This document shows, piece after piece, positions 1 to 6,378 of a stretch of DNA of 57,505 nt (position 1 is the first letter of the stretch; each line of letters starts with the position of its first letter). The stretch is from Bacteroidales bacterium (GTDB taxonomy: Bacteria; Bacteroidota; Bacteroidia; Bacteroidales; UBA3663), in assembly GCA_004557315.1 (NCBI GenBank), contig SFEH01000006.1, positions 1 through 57,505 on the forward strand, written 5' to 3'. A program made the position numbers and the translations under genes. The notes under the pieces were generated by a model. That model saw only the letters and a list, made by a program, of their open reading frames with translations. It was not told the DNA's origin and did not search any database.

Positions 1-2
1 AG

Positions 3-941
3 TATAGCAGATGCTACTTTTTCAACGAATATGTGAGTGGTGCTGTTGCCAATGGGCTTGAATCGGATTGGGATGCCTTGCAGGAAAAAGTATTGCCTGA
101 ACTGACAAACGCACCGAAAGACTATAACAAGCTGCTGGTTGACGAGTGCTGTTTCTTGTGGGGAGTTATTCTCATTGCGAAAGCTACGGTGGGGAATCCT
201 GAGAAAAGGAGCTTATTGACGGTTGCGTTGAGAAACCAATGGGATATTTTCCAAGACCTATATTCTATATTGACAGGATTGATAATCAAGAAATATGTCA
301 GCTATACGGCTGTTATTGCTCCTTACGCTGCCTTGCGAAAAGATTATGCTCATCTGATGGTCAGCATGCTCAGTCATAAGAAAGACATCGCTAAGGGCAT
401 GCCGATTGATAAAAGGAACAAATTTTTCAGCAAGCGCAAAGAGGTGGAAGCAGCAAGTACATCAATCGAGCAGAGGCACGATCTTGATGAGTTGGTACAG
501 ATTGTGTTTCCTGAGGTATCGTGGGGATATTTTGACCATCCTACCGAGCGTCTGACTATGGCAGAAACCTTGAACAAGATGAAGCAACAAGATATGCTGC
601 TGAAAGAAAAGGATGAGCAGATAAATCATTGGCGAGGAATGGCAGAAGATCTCACTGTTACTCTCAATGAAATGAAACAAAGTTACCGCGAGAATGCTCT
701 GACCGTGGAGGAAATATCCAAGCTCATTCTCAGCTTTGACGTAGGAACAGATCTAATGGTGTACCATTTGTTTGATGACGAGCTGGAGGATAGCGATGCT
801 TGGCAAAAAGGCAGAATACCCTTGCTGAAAAGCATTAAGCAGAAAAAGGAGGAGCAAAAGAAACTTGTCGCTGGCAATACAACGATCAATGTTGGTGCTG
901 GCGGCATCAATGTACAACAAGCAAATAACGTAGGCAAATGA
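3..941 (+). CDS. Unrecognised protein, 5' end cut by window edge
   Basis: The reading frame is open from the first full codon at position 3, and a GTG at 33 is the first possible internal start. The residues before that GTG (CYFFNEY) run smoothly into the rest, so the gene probably begins outside the window. I do not recognise a family. The protein looks soluble. A charged, probably helical or coiled-coil stretch covers about residues 180-220 counted from the GTG, with many Met, Lys, Glu and Gln. The C-terminus is a short Gly/Asn-rich tail containing GGINVQQANNV. The stop overlaps the next start as ATGA, so the two genes are probably translationally coupled. The next protein carries a similar GGINIQ motif near its N-terminus. 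Base composition is more AT-rich than the genes from 2106 onward, as expected of an accessory region. Confidence 0.7.
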   Translation, partial: YSRCYFFNEYVSGAVANGLESDWDALQEKVLPELTNAPKDYNKLLVDECCFLWGVILIAKATVGNPEKRSLLTVALRNQWDIFQDLYSILTGLIIKKYVSYTAVIAPYAALRKDYAHLMVSMLSHKKDIAKGMPIDKRNKFFSKRKEVEAASTSIEQRHDLDELVQIVFPEVSWGYFDHPTERLTMAETLNKMKQQDMLLKEKDEQINHWRGMAEDLTVTLNEMKQSYRENALTVEEISKLILSFDVGTDLMVYHLFDDELEDSDAWQKGRIPLLKSIKQKKEEQKKLVAGNTTINVGAGGINVQQANNVGK

Positions 942-1600
942 AAGAAGACGATAAAACACAATTCCCCAATGTCACTCACTACACGAAGGTTGACGTTCAG
1001 CCAGGTGGCATTAACATTCAGCATGTAGAGCACCTGCATCAGGCAGACATCCTCAAAGCTCTCGGCATTGAACTTGAGATAAAAAAGGATGGAAAGACGA
1101 TGGAAATCAGCAAGACAGATGAAAAGAAAGATGCAGCCGAATGCAGTGCGCCAAATGACGTAGAAATTGAGGACGAGATTCCTACTTCGGTCAGTGAAGT
1201 ATTCCTCCAACCGGCTGTAATAAAGAAATATGTGAGTGCGATGATAGAGAATTACTATGGTGGCAAACCTCTGTCGTTGGCACTTATATACTGTGTCCTG
1301 AAGGACTATTCGTTGTTGAGATGCGTAGGGGATTACCAAAATTTTGTGAAAGCACTTATCGATTGGGGGATGCTTGCCCCCTTGTCTGACAAGCAACTCA
1401 AGACTCTTGCCGATGGTGTGAGTGCCTATATGCGAGACCGAAATGACCACGGCAAAATTCGCCCAGGATTATCGGCAGATTTCCGCAAATGGGAAGATAC
1501 AGAAAAGAAACAACAATGTGAAGCAATAGCAACGGTGTTTGGCAAGGAGGATGATTATTTTAATCCAGCTGGCACTATACATTATAAATACCATAGGTAA
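938..1600 (+). CDS. Unrecognised 220-aa protein with GGINIQ motif
   Basis: The start codon overlaps the upstream stop by four bases (ATGA), so this is the second gene of an operon. Residues about 20-35 contain PGGINIQHVEHL, echoing the C-terminal tail of the upstream protein. An acidic, low-complexity linker follows at about residues 50-85. The C-terminal 130 residues look like a compact helical domain (around VIKKYVSAMIENYYGGKP and LIDWGMLAPL). No signal peptide or membrane segment is visible. I do not recognise the family. Coupling and the shared motif suggest that the two proteins act together, which is inference. A strong intrinsic terminator follows 30 bases after the stop. Confidence 0.7.
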   Translation: MKEDDKTQFPNVTHYTKVDVQPGGINIQHVEHLHQADILKALGIELEIKKDGKTMEISKTDEKKDAAECSAPNDVEIEDEIPTSVSEVFLQPAVIKKYVSAMIENYYGGKPLSLALIYCVLKDYSLLRCVGDYQNFVKALIDWGMLAPLSDKQLKTLADGVSAYMRDRNDHGKIRPGLSADFRKWEDTEKKQQCEAIATVFGKEDDYFNPAGTIHYKYHR

Positions 1601-1629
1601 CCGCCTGTAGGTTCAAAAGATTTTTGTGA

Positions 1630-1665
1630 GTCACTATTACATTTCGGTGTAGTAGTGACTTTTTT
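1630..1665 (+). terminator. Rho-independent terminator
   Basis: A 12-bp stem (GTCACTATTACA, positions 1630-1641, with TGTAGTAGTGAC, 1648-1659; one G-T pair) closes a TTTCGG loop and is followed by six T residues. It ends the two-gene operon at 3-1600. Confidence 0.85.
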
Positions 1666-1783
1666 GTGTTTGTTTCTCACGTCTCTCTCGCGTGAGACGC
1701 AGGTTGTTCTCTCGCTTTCTCTCGCTCGCTCTCATTTTCTCTTAAAACACTGATAAACAGAATATAAACCAAAGGAAATATGA

Positions 1784-1813
1784 TTGAATATCGGATAAAA
1801 TGCTCTATCTTTG
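1784..1813 (+). promoter_or_regulatory. Bacteroidota-type promoter
   Basis: TTG at 1784-1786 and TATCTTTG at 1806-1813 fit the -33/-7 elements of the primary sigma factor of Bacteroidota. Transcription would begin near 1820 and read through the octamer repeat at 1878-2039 into the gene at 2106, giving a 5' leader of nearly 300 nt made largely of repeat. Confidence 0.6.
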
Positions 1814-1877
1814 CAGCGTTGAAGGACAAAACATACGGCGAATGCTCAGGTTGTTTTTCCTTTACACACTGACTGAT

Positions 1878-2039
1878 GGTGTTAAGGTGTTAAGATGTGA
1901 AGATGTGAAGATGTGAAGATGTGAAGATGTGAAGATGTTCATTGACGCTACATAAGACTCTGCACAAGACTAACACTACTGAAGACCTTGAACACCTTAA
2001 CACCTTAACAAGCGAAGCGCCTTAACACCTTAACACCTT
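1878..2039 (+). repeat. Octamer-arm repeat A with 60-bp core
   Basis: The left arm is tandem octamers of the form GGTGTTAA/GATGTGAA (1878-1937). A unique core of about 60 bp (1938-1998, starting TTCATTGACG and ending GAACACCTT) follows. The right arm is complementary octamers (TTAACACC units) interrupted by AAGCGAAGCGCC. The two arms can pair in a transcript. The core recurs exactly at 5842 and 5939. The gap between genes at 1601-2105 otherwise holds the terminator, the promoter, a pyrimidine-rich stretch at about 1675-1745 with a small hairpin (TCTCACG/CGTGAGA), and short GTCATT repeats near 2040-2070. Confidence 0.85.
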
Positions 2040-2105
2040 CAGTCATTATGGTCAATAGTCATTAGTCATTAAGAAAAATTATTAACATTAAAATTAAAAA
2101 AGAAG

Positions 2106-2378
2106 ATGACAAGAATTTTGAAAGTGGTGCAGCAGGGCGAGGCTTTCGCTGTACAGAGCCAGAAGGCTGAGGGTGGACAGACGATGAAGTGCAACATCGT
2201 GCTGCAGGAGTTGGGCGGCAAGTATGGCGACCAGTATGTGGCGACAATGCTTGGGAATGATGCTATGAGCCGATTCTATGGCGGCGATTTGGTGGCAGTG
2301 GCTCTCCGCTTCTCGGCTCGCGAGTACAACGGAGCAATGTATCAGGATATTTTGGTGACTGAGATCAAGAAGGTGTGA
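2106..2378 (+). CDS. Small OB-fold-like protein (possible DUF3127 relative)
   Basis: Ninety residues with alternating hydrophobic strands. The layout (an N-terminal strand, a MKCNIVLQELGG strand, a central YVATMLGNDA strand and a C-terminal YQDILVTEIKKV) resembles the small single-strand-binding-like or DUF3127-like OB-fold proteins found in Bacteroidota mobile elements. That assignment is a guess from overall pattern. It is the first gene of a module ending in a primase-like protein, and a nucleic-acid-binding role would fit. The next gene starts about 100 bases downstream. The leader upstream is the octamer repeat. Confidence 0.55.
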   Translation: MTRILKVVQQGEAFAVQSQKAEGGQTMKCNIVLQELGGKYGDQYVATMLGNDAMSRFYGGDLVAVALRFSAREYNGAMYQDILVTEIKKV

Positions 2379-2479
2379 ACATCTTGAACATCACATAAAC
2401 TGAGTTGAGGCACGAGGAGGATATTCCATGGTAAAGCGCGCAGGAATCTGAATGTTTCTTCTCGAAAATCAACAAAGTT

Positions 2480-2890
2480 ATGAAGAATCGAATTTTTACA
2501 AACAGAACTCGAGTTTTCTCCGACTCGGTAAAGATGGAGACAGAGACAATGTTTTATGAGGATGGCATCATCAAGACCTATCCTTTGGCTTACGAGTTGG
2601 GACAGCAGATCACTGCCAACGGCTCGACGGTGACGATGAAGGCGAAGGTGACGGTGGATTCCGACGGCAATACCAGCGTGATGCCTTACAGACGTGACAG
2701 CGGACAACGCTACCGCCACCTCTTCAAGACTCGCCACGGCGAGGTGAAGGAGACCAACGAGGACGTGATAGTGAAGTTCCAGTTCAGCAAGTCGCAAGGC
2801 AGATGGAAGATCTGTGATGACCTGGAGACAGAGACCGATGACATTCTTTCTTTTCTTGAAACAACTAACGACATCAGAAAATGGCAGTAA
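2480..2890 (+). CDS. Unrecognised 136-aa module protein
   Basis: No family recognised. The protein is hydrophilic, with no signal peptide or membrane helix. Several beta-rich segments (VTMKAKVTVDSDGN, EDVIVKFQFSKS) are followed by an acidic tail (DDLETETDDILSFLE). Its last ten bases overlap the start of the primase-like gene at 2881, so the two are probably co-translated. Its position between an OB-fold-like gene and a primase-like gene suggests a role in the same replication-type module, but nothing in the sequence states the function. Confidence 0.65.
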   Translation: MKNRIFTNRTRVFSDSVKMETETMFYEDGIIKTYPLAYELGQQITANGSTVTMKAKVTVDSDGNTSVMPYRRDSGQRYRHLFKTRHGEVKETNEDVIVKFQFSKSQGRWKICDDLETETDDILSFLETTNDIRKWQ

Positions 2891-5247
2891 ACGTGATTTT
2901 GTATGACGCTAAGCGTCGGAAGATTGCAAGAGCGGTGACATCGCGCGAGGAGTATATCTCCTTGCGTGACTCTGCCCAGAACCGCTCGGCTGAGAAGAAG
3001 AAGATGGTGCAGATGAACTATTGCCTCGTATCGCCTTCGGGCGACAAGGGCGACTTCCCTCTGCGCGGTGCTTCGACGGTGGGCAACTCGGTGGGCATGG
3101 ACATCGACCTTACTGCCGATGTGGCAGAGAAGGAGAAGCAGACACAGGAGATCGGCAACCTCATCTTGTCGAAGCGCGACGAACTTGGCTTGCTCCTGCT
3201 CGAACGCAGTGCGACCAAGGGCTACCATATCGCCTTCCGCCGCCATGCAGGGATGAGCAACGAGGAGAACCTGCGTTGGGCAAGCGATCTGCTGGGCGTG
3301 GAGTTTGACAAGGGCGCAAAGGACTCGACGCGCGTATTCTTCACTCCTCCTTCTGACAAGCTGCTCTTCCTCGACGATGAGATCTTCGACCGAAGCGTGG
3401 TGGAAGACGGCAATGCAGAAGTGGTCGTTGAGACAAAAGACACTACTGAATCGTCAAAAAACACTGCTGAAAGTAAAAATAACACTGACATGTCAGCGTT
3501 TTCATCGGAGGAAAAGAACTACTTGGGCATTCCGTATGGCGAGATCATCGGCAAATACTGGGAGATGTTCTATGGCGGTGCAGAGCCAGTGAAGTCGAAT
3601 CGCGACACATTGACCTACGAGCTTGCCAACGTGCTGAAGCACATCTGCGGCTACGACCGTGGCTTGCTGGCAGAGGTGATTCCTTGCTACGACGGCTTCC
3701 CAGAGGCAGAGAAGATGAAATGTATCGACTCGGCACTGAGCGGCAAGCGCACGCAGATGCCGCGACGGCTGCGCGACGTGTTGGCTGCATTGCGTGCTCA
3801 GGCAATCAATGGCAACGGTGGCATTGACAAGCTCGGAATCGTGGAGGCACTCGACGAAGCGATGGGGCAAGACGAACTGTTCCACTACAACCAGATACCA
3901 GAGGACGTGATGACACAGGGCTTGAAGGAGTCGATCGACGCGGCTGGCCACACGCTGGTGATGCCTGCCATCACCGCCATCTGCCCTGCCATCGGCGCAA
4001 GGGCAACAGGCGTGAAGCTCGACGTGCACGGCAAGGCCAATACGCTGAATCTGATTGCCTACATATCGGGCGACTTTGCTTCGGGCAAGGGACAGATTGA
4101 TGACATCGTGAAGGCATGGATGAGCGAAGACATCGCATTGGCAGAGATGTACAACCAGCAATGGGCGGAATATGCCGAACAGAAGAAGCAGTGCAAGAAC
4201 AAGAAGGAGCAGCCAGTGGAGCCGAAGTTCCCGAAGGTGTGGCTGACACTCAACAACACCACTGCCAACCTTGCCGAGGAACTGTCGAACATGAACGGCA
4301 AGCACGCCTTTTCGTTCACTCCCGAAGCCGACGTAGTGAGCCTGAAATGGAAGACCTCGGTGAGCGACTTCTCGACGATGATTCGCCAGAGCTACGACGG
4401 CTCGTCGTATGACCGTGAGGCACGCAGCGTGGAGGCGGTGAACGTGCATATTCCGCGACTGCTGTGGAACGTGGTGATGTGCGGCACGCCCGATGCCCTC
4501 TATCGCGTGGTGAACAACTACACCGATGGCTTCCAGAGCCGCATTGCCTTGGCTCGCACGCCCGACAATACCTTTGCTCGCCTCGATGACAACCCTGCCC
4601 ATCTCACCGACCTCCAGAAAGAGCGCATCGAGCAGGTGAGCCACCTTCTGCCATTGCTCAACGGCACGATCGTATTGCCAAAGCTTGAGGCGCGAGGCAG
4701 GGCTTGGCTCGAAGAGGTGCGACTGGTGACGATGAAGGACGATGACCGCGTGATGGCTCGCCAGAGATTCCGCATCTGCGTGACGGCTCAGCGCATGACG
4801 TGCTGCCTGATGCTCGCGAGTGTTTGCGCCTCGCTGATCGGGCAATATGGCGCGAAGAGTGCAGAAATGCGACTGAAGAGCGACCCGACTCTGTGGCAGA
4901 AGATGATCGAGCAGATGCAGACGCAGAGCTACATGGATATGTTTGGCATCATCGCCGATTCGCTGCTCGACAATGCCATGTATTTCTTCCGCGACCGCAT
5001 CGAGAGTGCTTTCAATGCGAGGACGTATGCTGGCGGTCAGGCATTGGGCAACATGCGTGTGCGCAAGGGCAAGAACGACACTATCTTCGAACGTCTGCCA
5101 GAGGTGTTTGGCTTTGCCGAGGCTTTGGCTCAGAGCGTGAAGGTGAAGAGCAACGGTGTGACGCAGAATGCCGTACAGCAGATGCTGAAGAACTGGATGA
5201 AGCAAGGGCTGATCGTGGCGACAGAAGGAGGATACAGGAAAGCTTAA
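2881..5247 (+). CDS. VirE_N/BT4734-like plus DUF3987 primase-helicase-like protein
   Basis: A 788-residue protein of the type seen in Bacteroidota mobile modules. Residues about 1-175 match the BT4734-like (VirE N-terminal) domain. I also read primase-like acidic and His motifs there: MDID at 73-76, YH at 115-116 and LDD at 164-166, an arrangement like the hDhD, sxH and hD motifs of archaeo-eukaryotic primases. Residues about 205-305 form a PriCT-like helical region (YELANVLKHICGYDRG). Residues about 330-780 fit DUF3987, with a degenerate P-loop GDFASGKGQ near 397-405, where Gly replaces the usual Ser/Thr after Lys. An Asn/Thr/Ser linker at 185-205 separates the halves. The start overlaps the upstream gene. 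The stop is followed three bases later by octamer repeat B. A replication or defence role is inference. Confidence 0.8.
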   Translation: MAVNVILYDAKRRKIARAVTSREEYISLRDSAQNRSAEKKKMVQMNYCLVSPSGDKGDFPLRGASTVGNSVGMDIDLTADVAEKEKQTQEIGNLILSKRDELGLLLLERSATKGYHIAFRRHAGMSNEENLRWASDLLGVEFDKGAKDSTRVFFTPPSDKLLFLDDEIFDRSVVEDGNAEVVVETKDTTESSKNTAESKNNTDMSAFSSEEKNYLGIPYGEIIGKYWEMFYGGAEPVKSNRDTLTYELANVLKHICGYDRGLLAEVIPCYDGFPEAEKMKCIDSALSGKRTQMPRRLRDVLAALRAQAINGNGGIDKLGIVEALDEAMGQDELFHYNQIPEDVMTQGLKESIDAAGHTLVMPAITAICPAIGARATGVKLDVHGKANTLNLIAYISGDFASGKGQIDDIVKAWMSEDIALAEMYNQQWAEYAEQKKQCKNKKEQPVEPKFPKVWLTLNNTTANLAEELSNMNGKHAFSFTPEADVVSLKWKTSVSDFSTMIRQSYDGSSYDREARSVEAVNVHIPRLLWNVVMCGTPDALYRVVNNYTDGFQSRIALARTPDNTFARLDDNPAHLTDLQKERIEQVSHLLPLLNGTIVLPKLEARGRAWLEEVRLVTMKDDDRVMARQRFRICVTAQRMTCCLMLASVCASLIGQYGAKSAEMRLKSDPTLWQKMIEQMQTQSYMDMFGIIADSLLDNAMYFFRDRIESAFNARTYAGGQALGNMRVRKGKNDTIFERLPEVFGFAEALAQSVKVKSNGVTQNAVQQMLKNWMKQGLIVATEGGYRKA

Positions 5248-5250
5248 TAG

Positions 5251-5410
5251 GGTTATGAGGTTATGAGGTTTTGAGGTTATGAGGTTATGAGGTTATGAGG
5301 TTATGAGGTTATGAGGTTTTGAGGTTATGAGGTTATGAGGTAGCTTCGCGCCGACGATGAACCTAAAAACCTCAAAACCATAAAACCTAAAAACCTCAAA
5401 ACCATAAAAC
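5251..5410 (+). repeat. Octamer-arm repeat B
   Basis: Eleven perfect-phase octamers (GGTTATGA, two of them GGTTTTGA) run from 5251 to 5338. A short centre containing AGCTTCGCGCCGAC follows, then about six complementary-type octamers (AACCTAAA, AACCTCAA, AACCATAA) to 5410. It fills the whole gap between the primase-like and DUF5675-like genes. The centre and right arm closely match repeats D and E when all three are read in the direction of transcription. Confidence 0.9.
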
Positions 5411-5420
5411 TAAAAAAATT

Positions 5421-5837
5421 ATGAAAATCTATCTATATCGAAAAAGAATAAAGGGTGAGAGCACCGATGGGGTGCTGATTGACCAACGCGGCAACCGCAT
5501 CTGCGACACTGCCGAAAACACGCTGACGATGCTACCTGAGGGGAAATATCGTCTGGAACTGAAGAAATACAAGAAGGGCAACTATCGAGCTGCCTTCGCT
5601 ACGCCAATCGATGCAAATGGCGAGAAGCAGCAAGGGTGGCGCGGCTCGGGATTCATCATCCACGGCAACGGAGTGTATGGGCGAGGACTTGGCAGCAACA
5701 TCATCGTGGGCGACTATCTTGTGCCAGGCGTGGTGACCCACAGTGCGAAACACTTCACCCGACTGATAAAACGCCTCGAAAAGGCAGAGAAGCGCAAGAC
5801 AGAAGTGGAAATAGATGTGAAGGTGTTAAGGTGTTAA
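5421..5837 (+). CDS. DUF5675-like protein
   Basis: 138 residues. The pattern TAENTLTMLPEGKYRLEL followed by GFIIHGNGVYGRG, NIIVGDYLVPG and a closing helix LIKRLEKAEKRKT fits DUF5675, a small family common in phage and mobile modules of Bacteroidota and suspected to have peptidoglycan-related activity. It starts ten bases after repeat B. The last residues (about DVKVLRC) and the stop codon are encoded by the octamer repeat that follows, so the original C-terminus may have been replaced by repeat sequence. It is the last gene of the module beginning at 2106. Confidence 0.65.
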   Translation: MKIYLYRKRIKGESTDGVLIDQRGNRICDTAENTLTMLPEGKYRLELKKYKKGNYRAAFATPIDANGEKQQGWRGSGFIIHGNGVYGRGLGSNIIVGDYLVPGVVTHSAKHFTRLIKRLEKAEKRKTEVEIDVKVLRC

Positions 5838-6043
5838 GATGTTCATTGACGCTACATAAGACTCTGCACAAGACTAACACTACTGAAGACCTTGAACACC
5901 TAGATGTGAAGATGTTAAGGTGTTAAGGTGTGAAGGTGTTCATTGACGCTACATAAGACTCTGCACAAGACTAACACTACTGAAGACCTTGAACACCTTA
6001 ACAAGCGAAGCGCCTTAACACCTTAACACCTTAACACCTTAAC
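5814..6043 (+). repeat. Octamer-arm repeat C with two 60-bp cores
   Basis: The same design as repeat A: GATGTGAA/GGTGTTAA octamers, then the TTCATTGACG core twice (5842-5901 and 5939-5998), then AAGCGAAGCGCC and four TTAACACC-type units. The second core begins after another short block of left-arm octamers, so one unit seems to have been duplicated in place. The repeat overlaps the 3' end of the DUF5675-like gene. Confidence 0.9.
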
Positions 6044-6084
6044 GCCTCCGTTTGCCGACAAAATGGGAGGATTGGCTGAAAAAA

Positions 6085-6116
6085 TTTGCATCGTATTGGG
6101 CAAAAGCATATCTTTG
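6085..6116 (+). promoter_or_regulatory. Consensus Bacteroidota promoter
   Basis: TTTG at 6085-6088 and TATCTTTG at 6109-6116 stand exactly 24 bases apart, as in several other promoters in this window. The only reading frame it serves is the broken fragment starting at 6131. Confidence 0.6.
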
Positions 6117-6130
6117 CAGAAAACTGAGAT

Positions 6131-6330
6131 ATGAAACTGACATTTTCGCAGAAAGAAAACCTTGTAATAGCTGTTGCCTGGCTACTCGTATATGCCTCTA
6201 CTCCATTGTATATGTAATATGGGCTATTGGCAGTCAGGCAACGTTCATGTGGCACGAGGTGTTTTGTAATACAAGTTGTTCTTTTTTGCGACATACGCAA
6301 GAAATCCTAAGCTTTGTTGCAAATTTATCA
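6131..6330 (+). pseudogene. Decayed N-terminus of a membrane sensor (possibly histidine kinase)
   Basis: An ATG at 6131 opens a 28-residue frame (MKLTFSQKENLVIAVAWLLV, then YASTPLYM) that stops at TAA. Homology-like text continues in another frame (WAIGSQATFMWHEVF), then shifts again (VIQVVLFCDIR). A charged start, a hydrophobic helix and a later WHEVF motif before another hydrophobic run resemble the first membrane segments of LytS-type sensor kinases of Bacteroidota. The rest of the gene is absent. The family assignment is tentative; that a membrane-protein start has decayed here is better supported, because a strong promoter sits just upstream. The remaining bases to 6378 show nothing else. 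Confidence 0.35.
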
Positions 6331-6378
6331 CACCACGATTAACTTCCGAAACTTAAAACAATATTAATAATCAGCCAA

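Noticed and set aside
3502..5205. A 567-codon open frame on the minus strand inside the primase-like gene
   Set aside because: It is antisense to a gene with clear domain structure; its His/Leu/Val-rich translation is what the complementary codons of a GC-rich gene produce.
5251..5410. Octamer arrays as a possible CRISPR
   Set aside because: Units are 8 bp, contiguous and without spacers, and no cas gene is present.
6052..6342. A 96-codon frame starting in octamer repeat C
   Set aside because: It starts inside the repeat, is Cys- and Ser-rich without domain character, and only its middle resembles part of the decayed sensor in a different frame.
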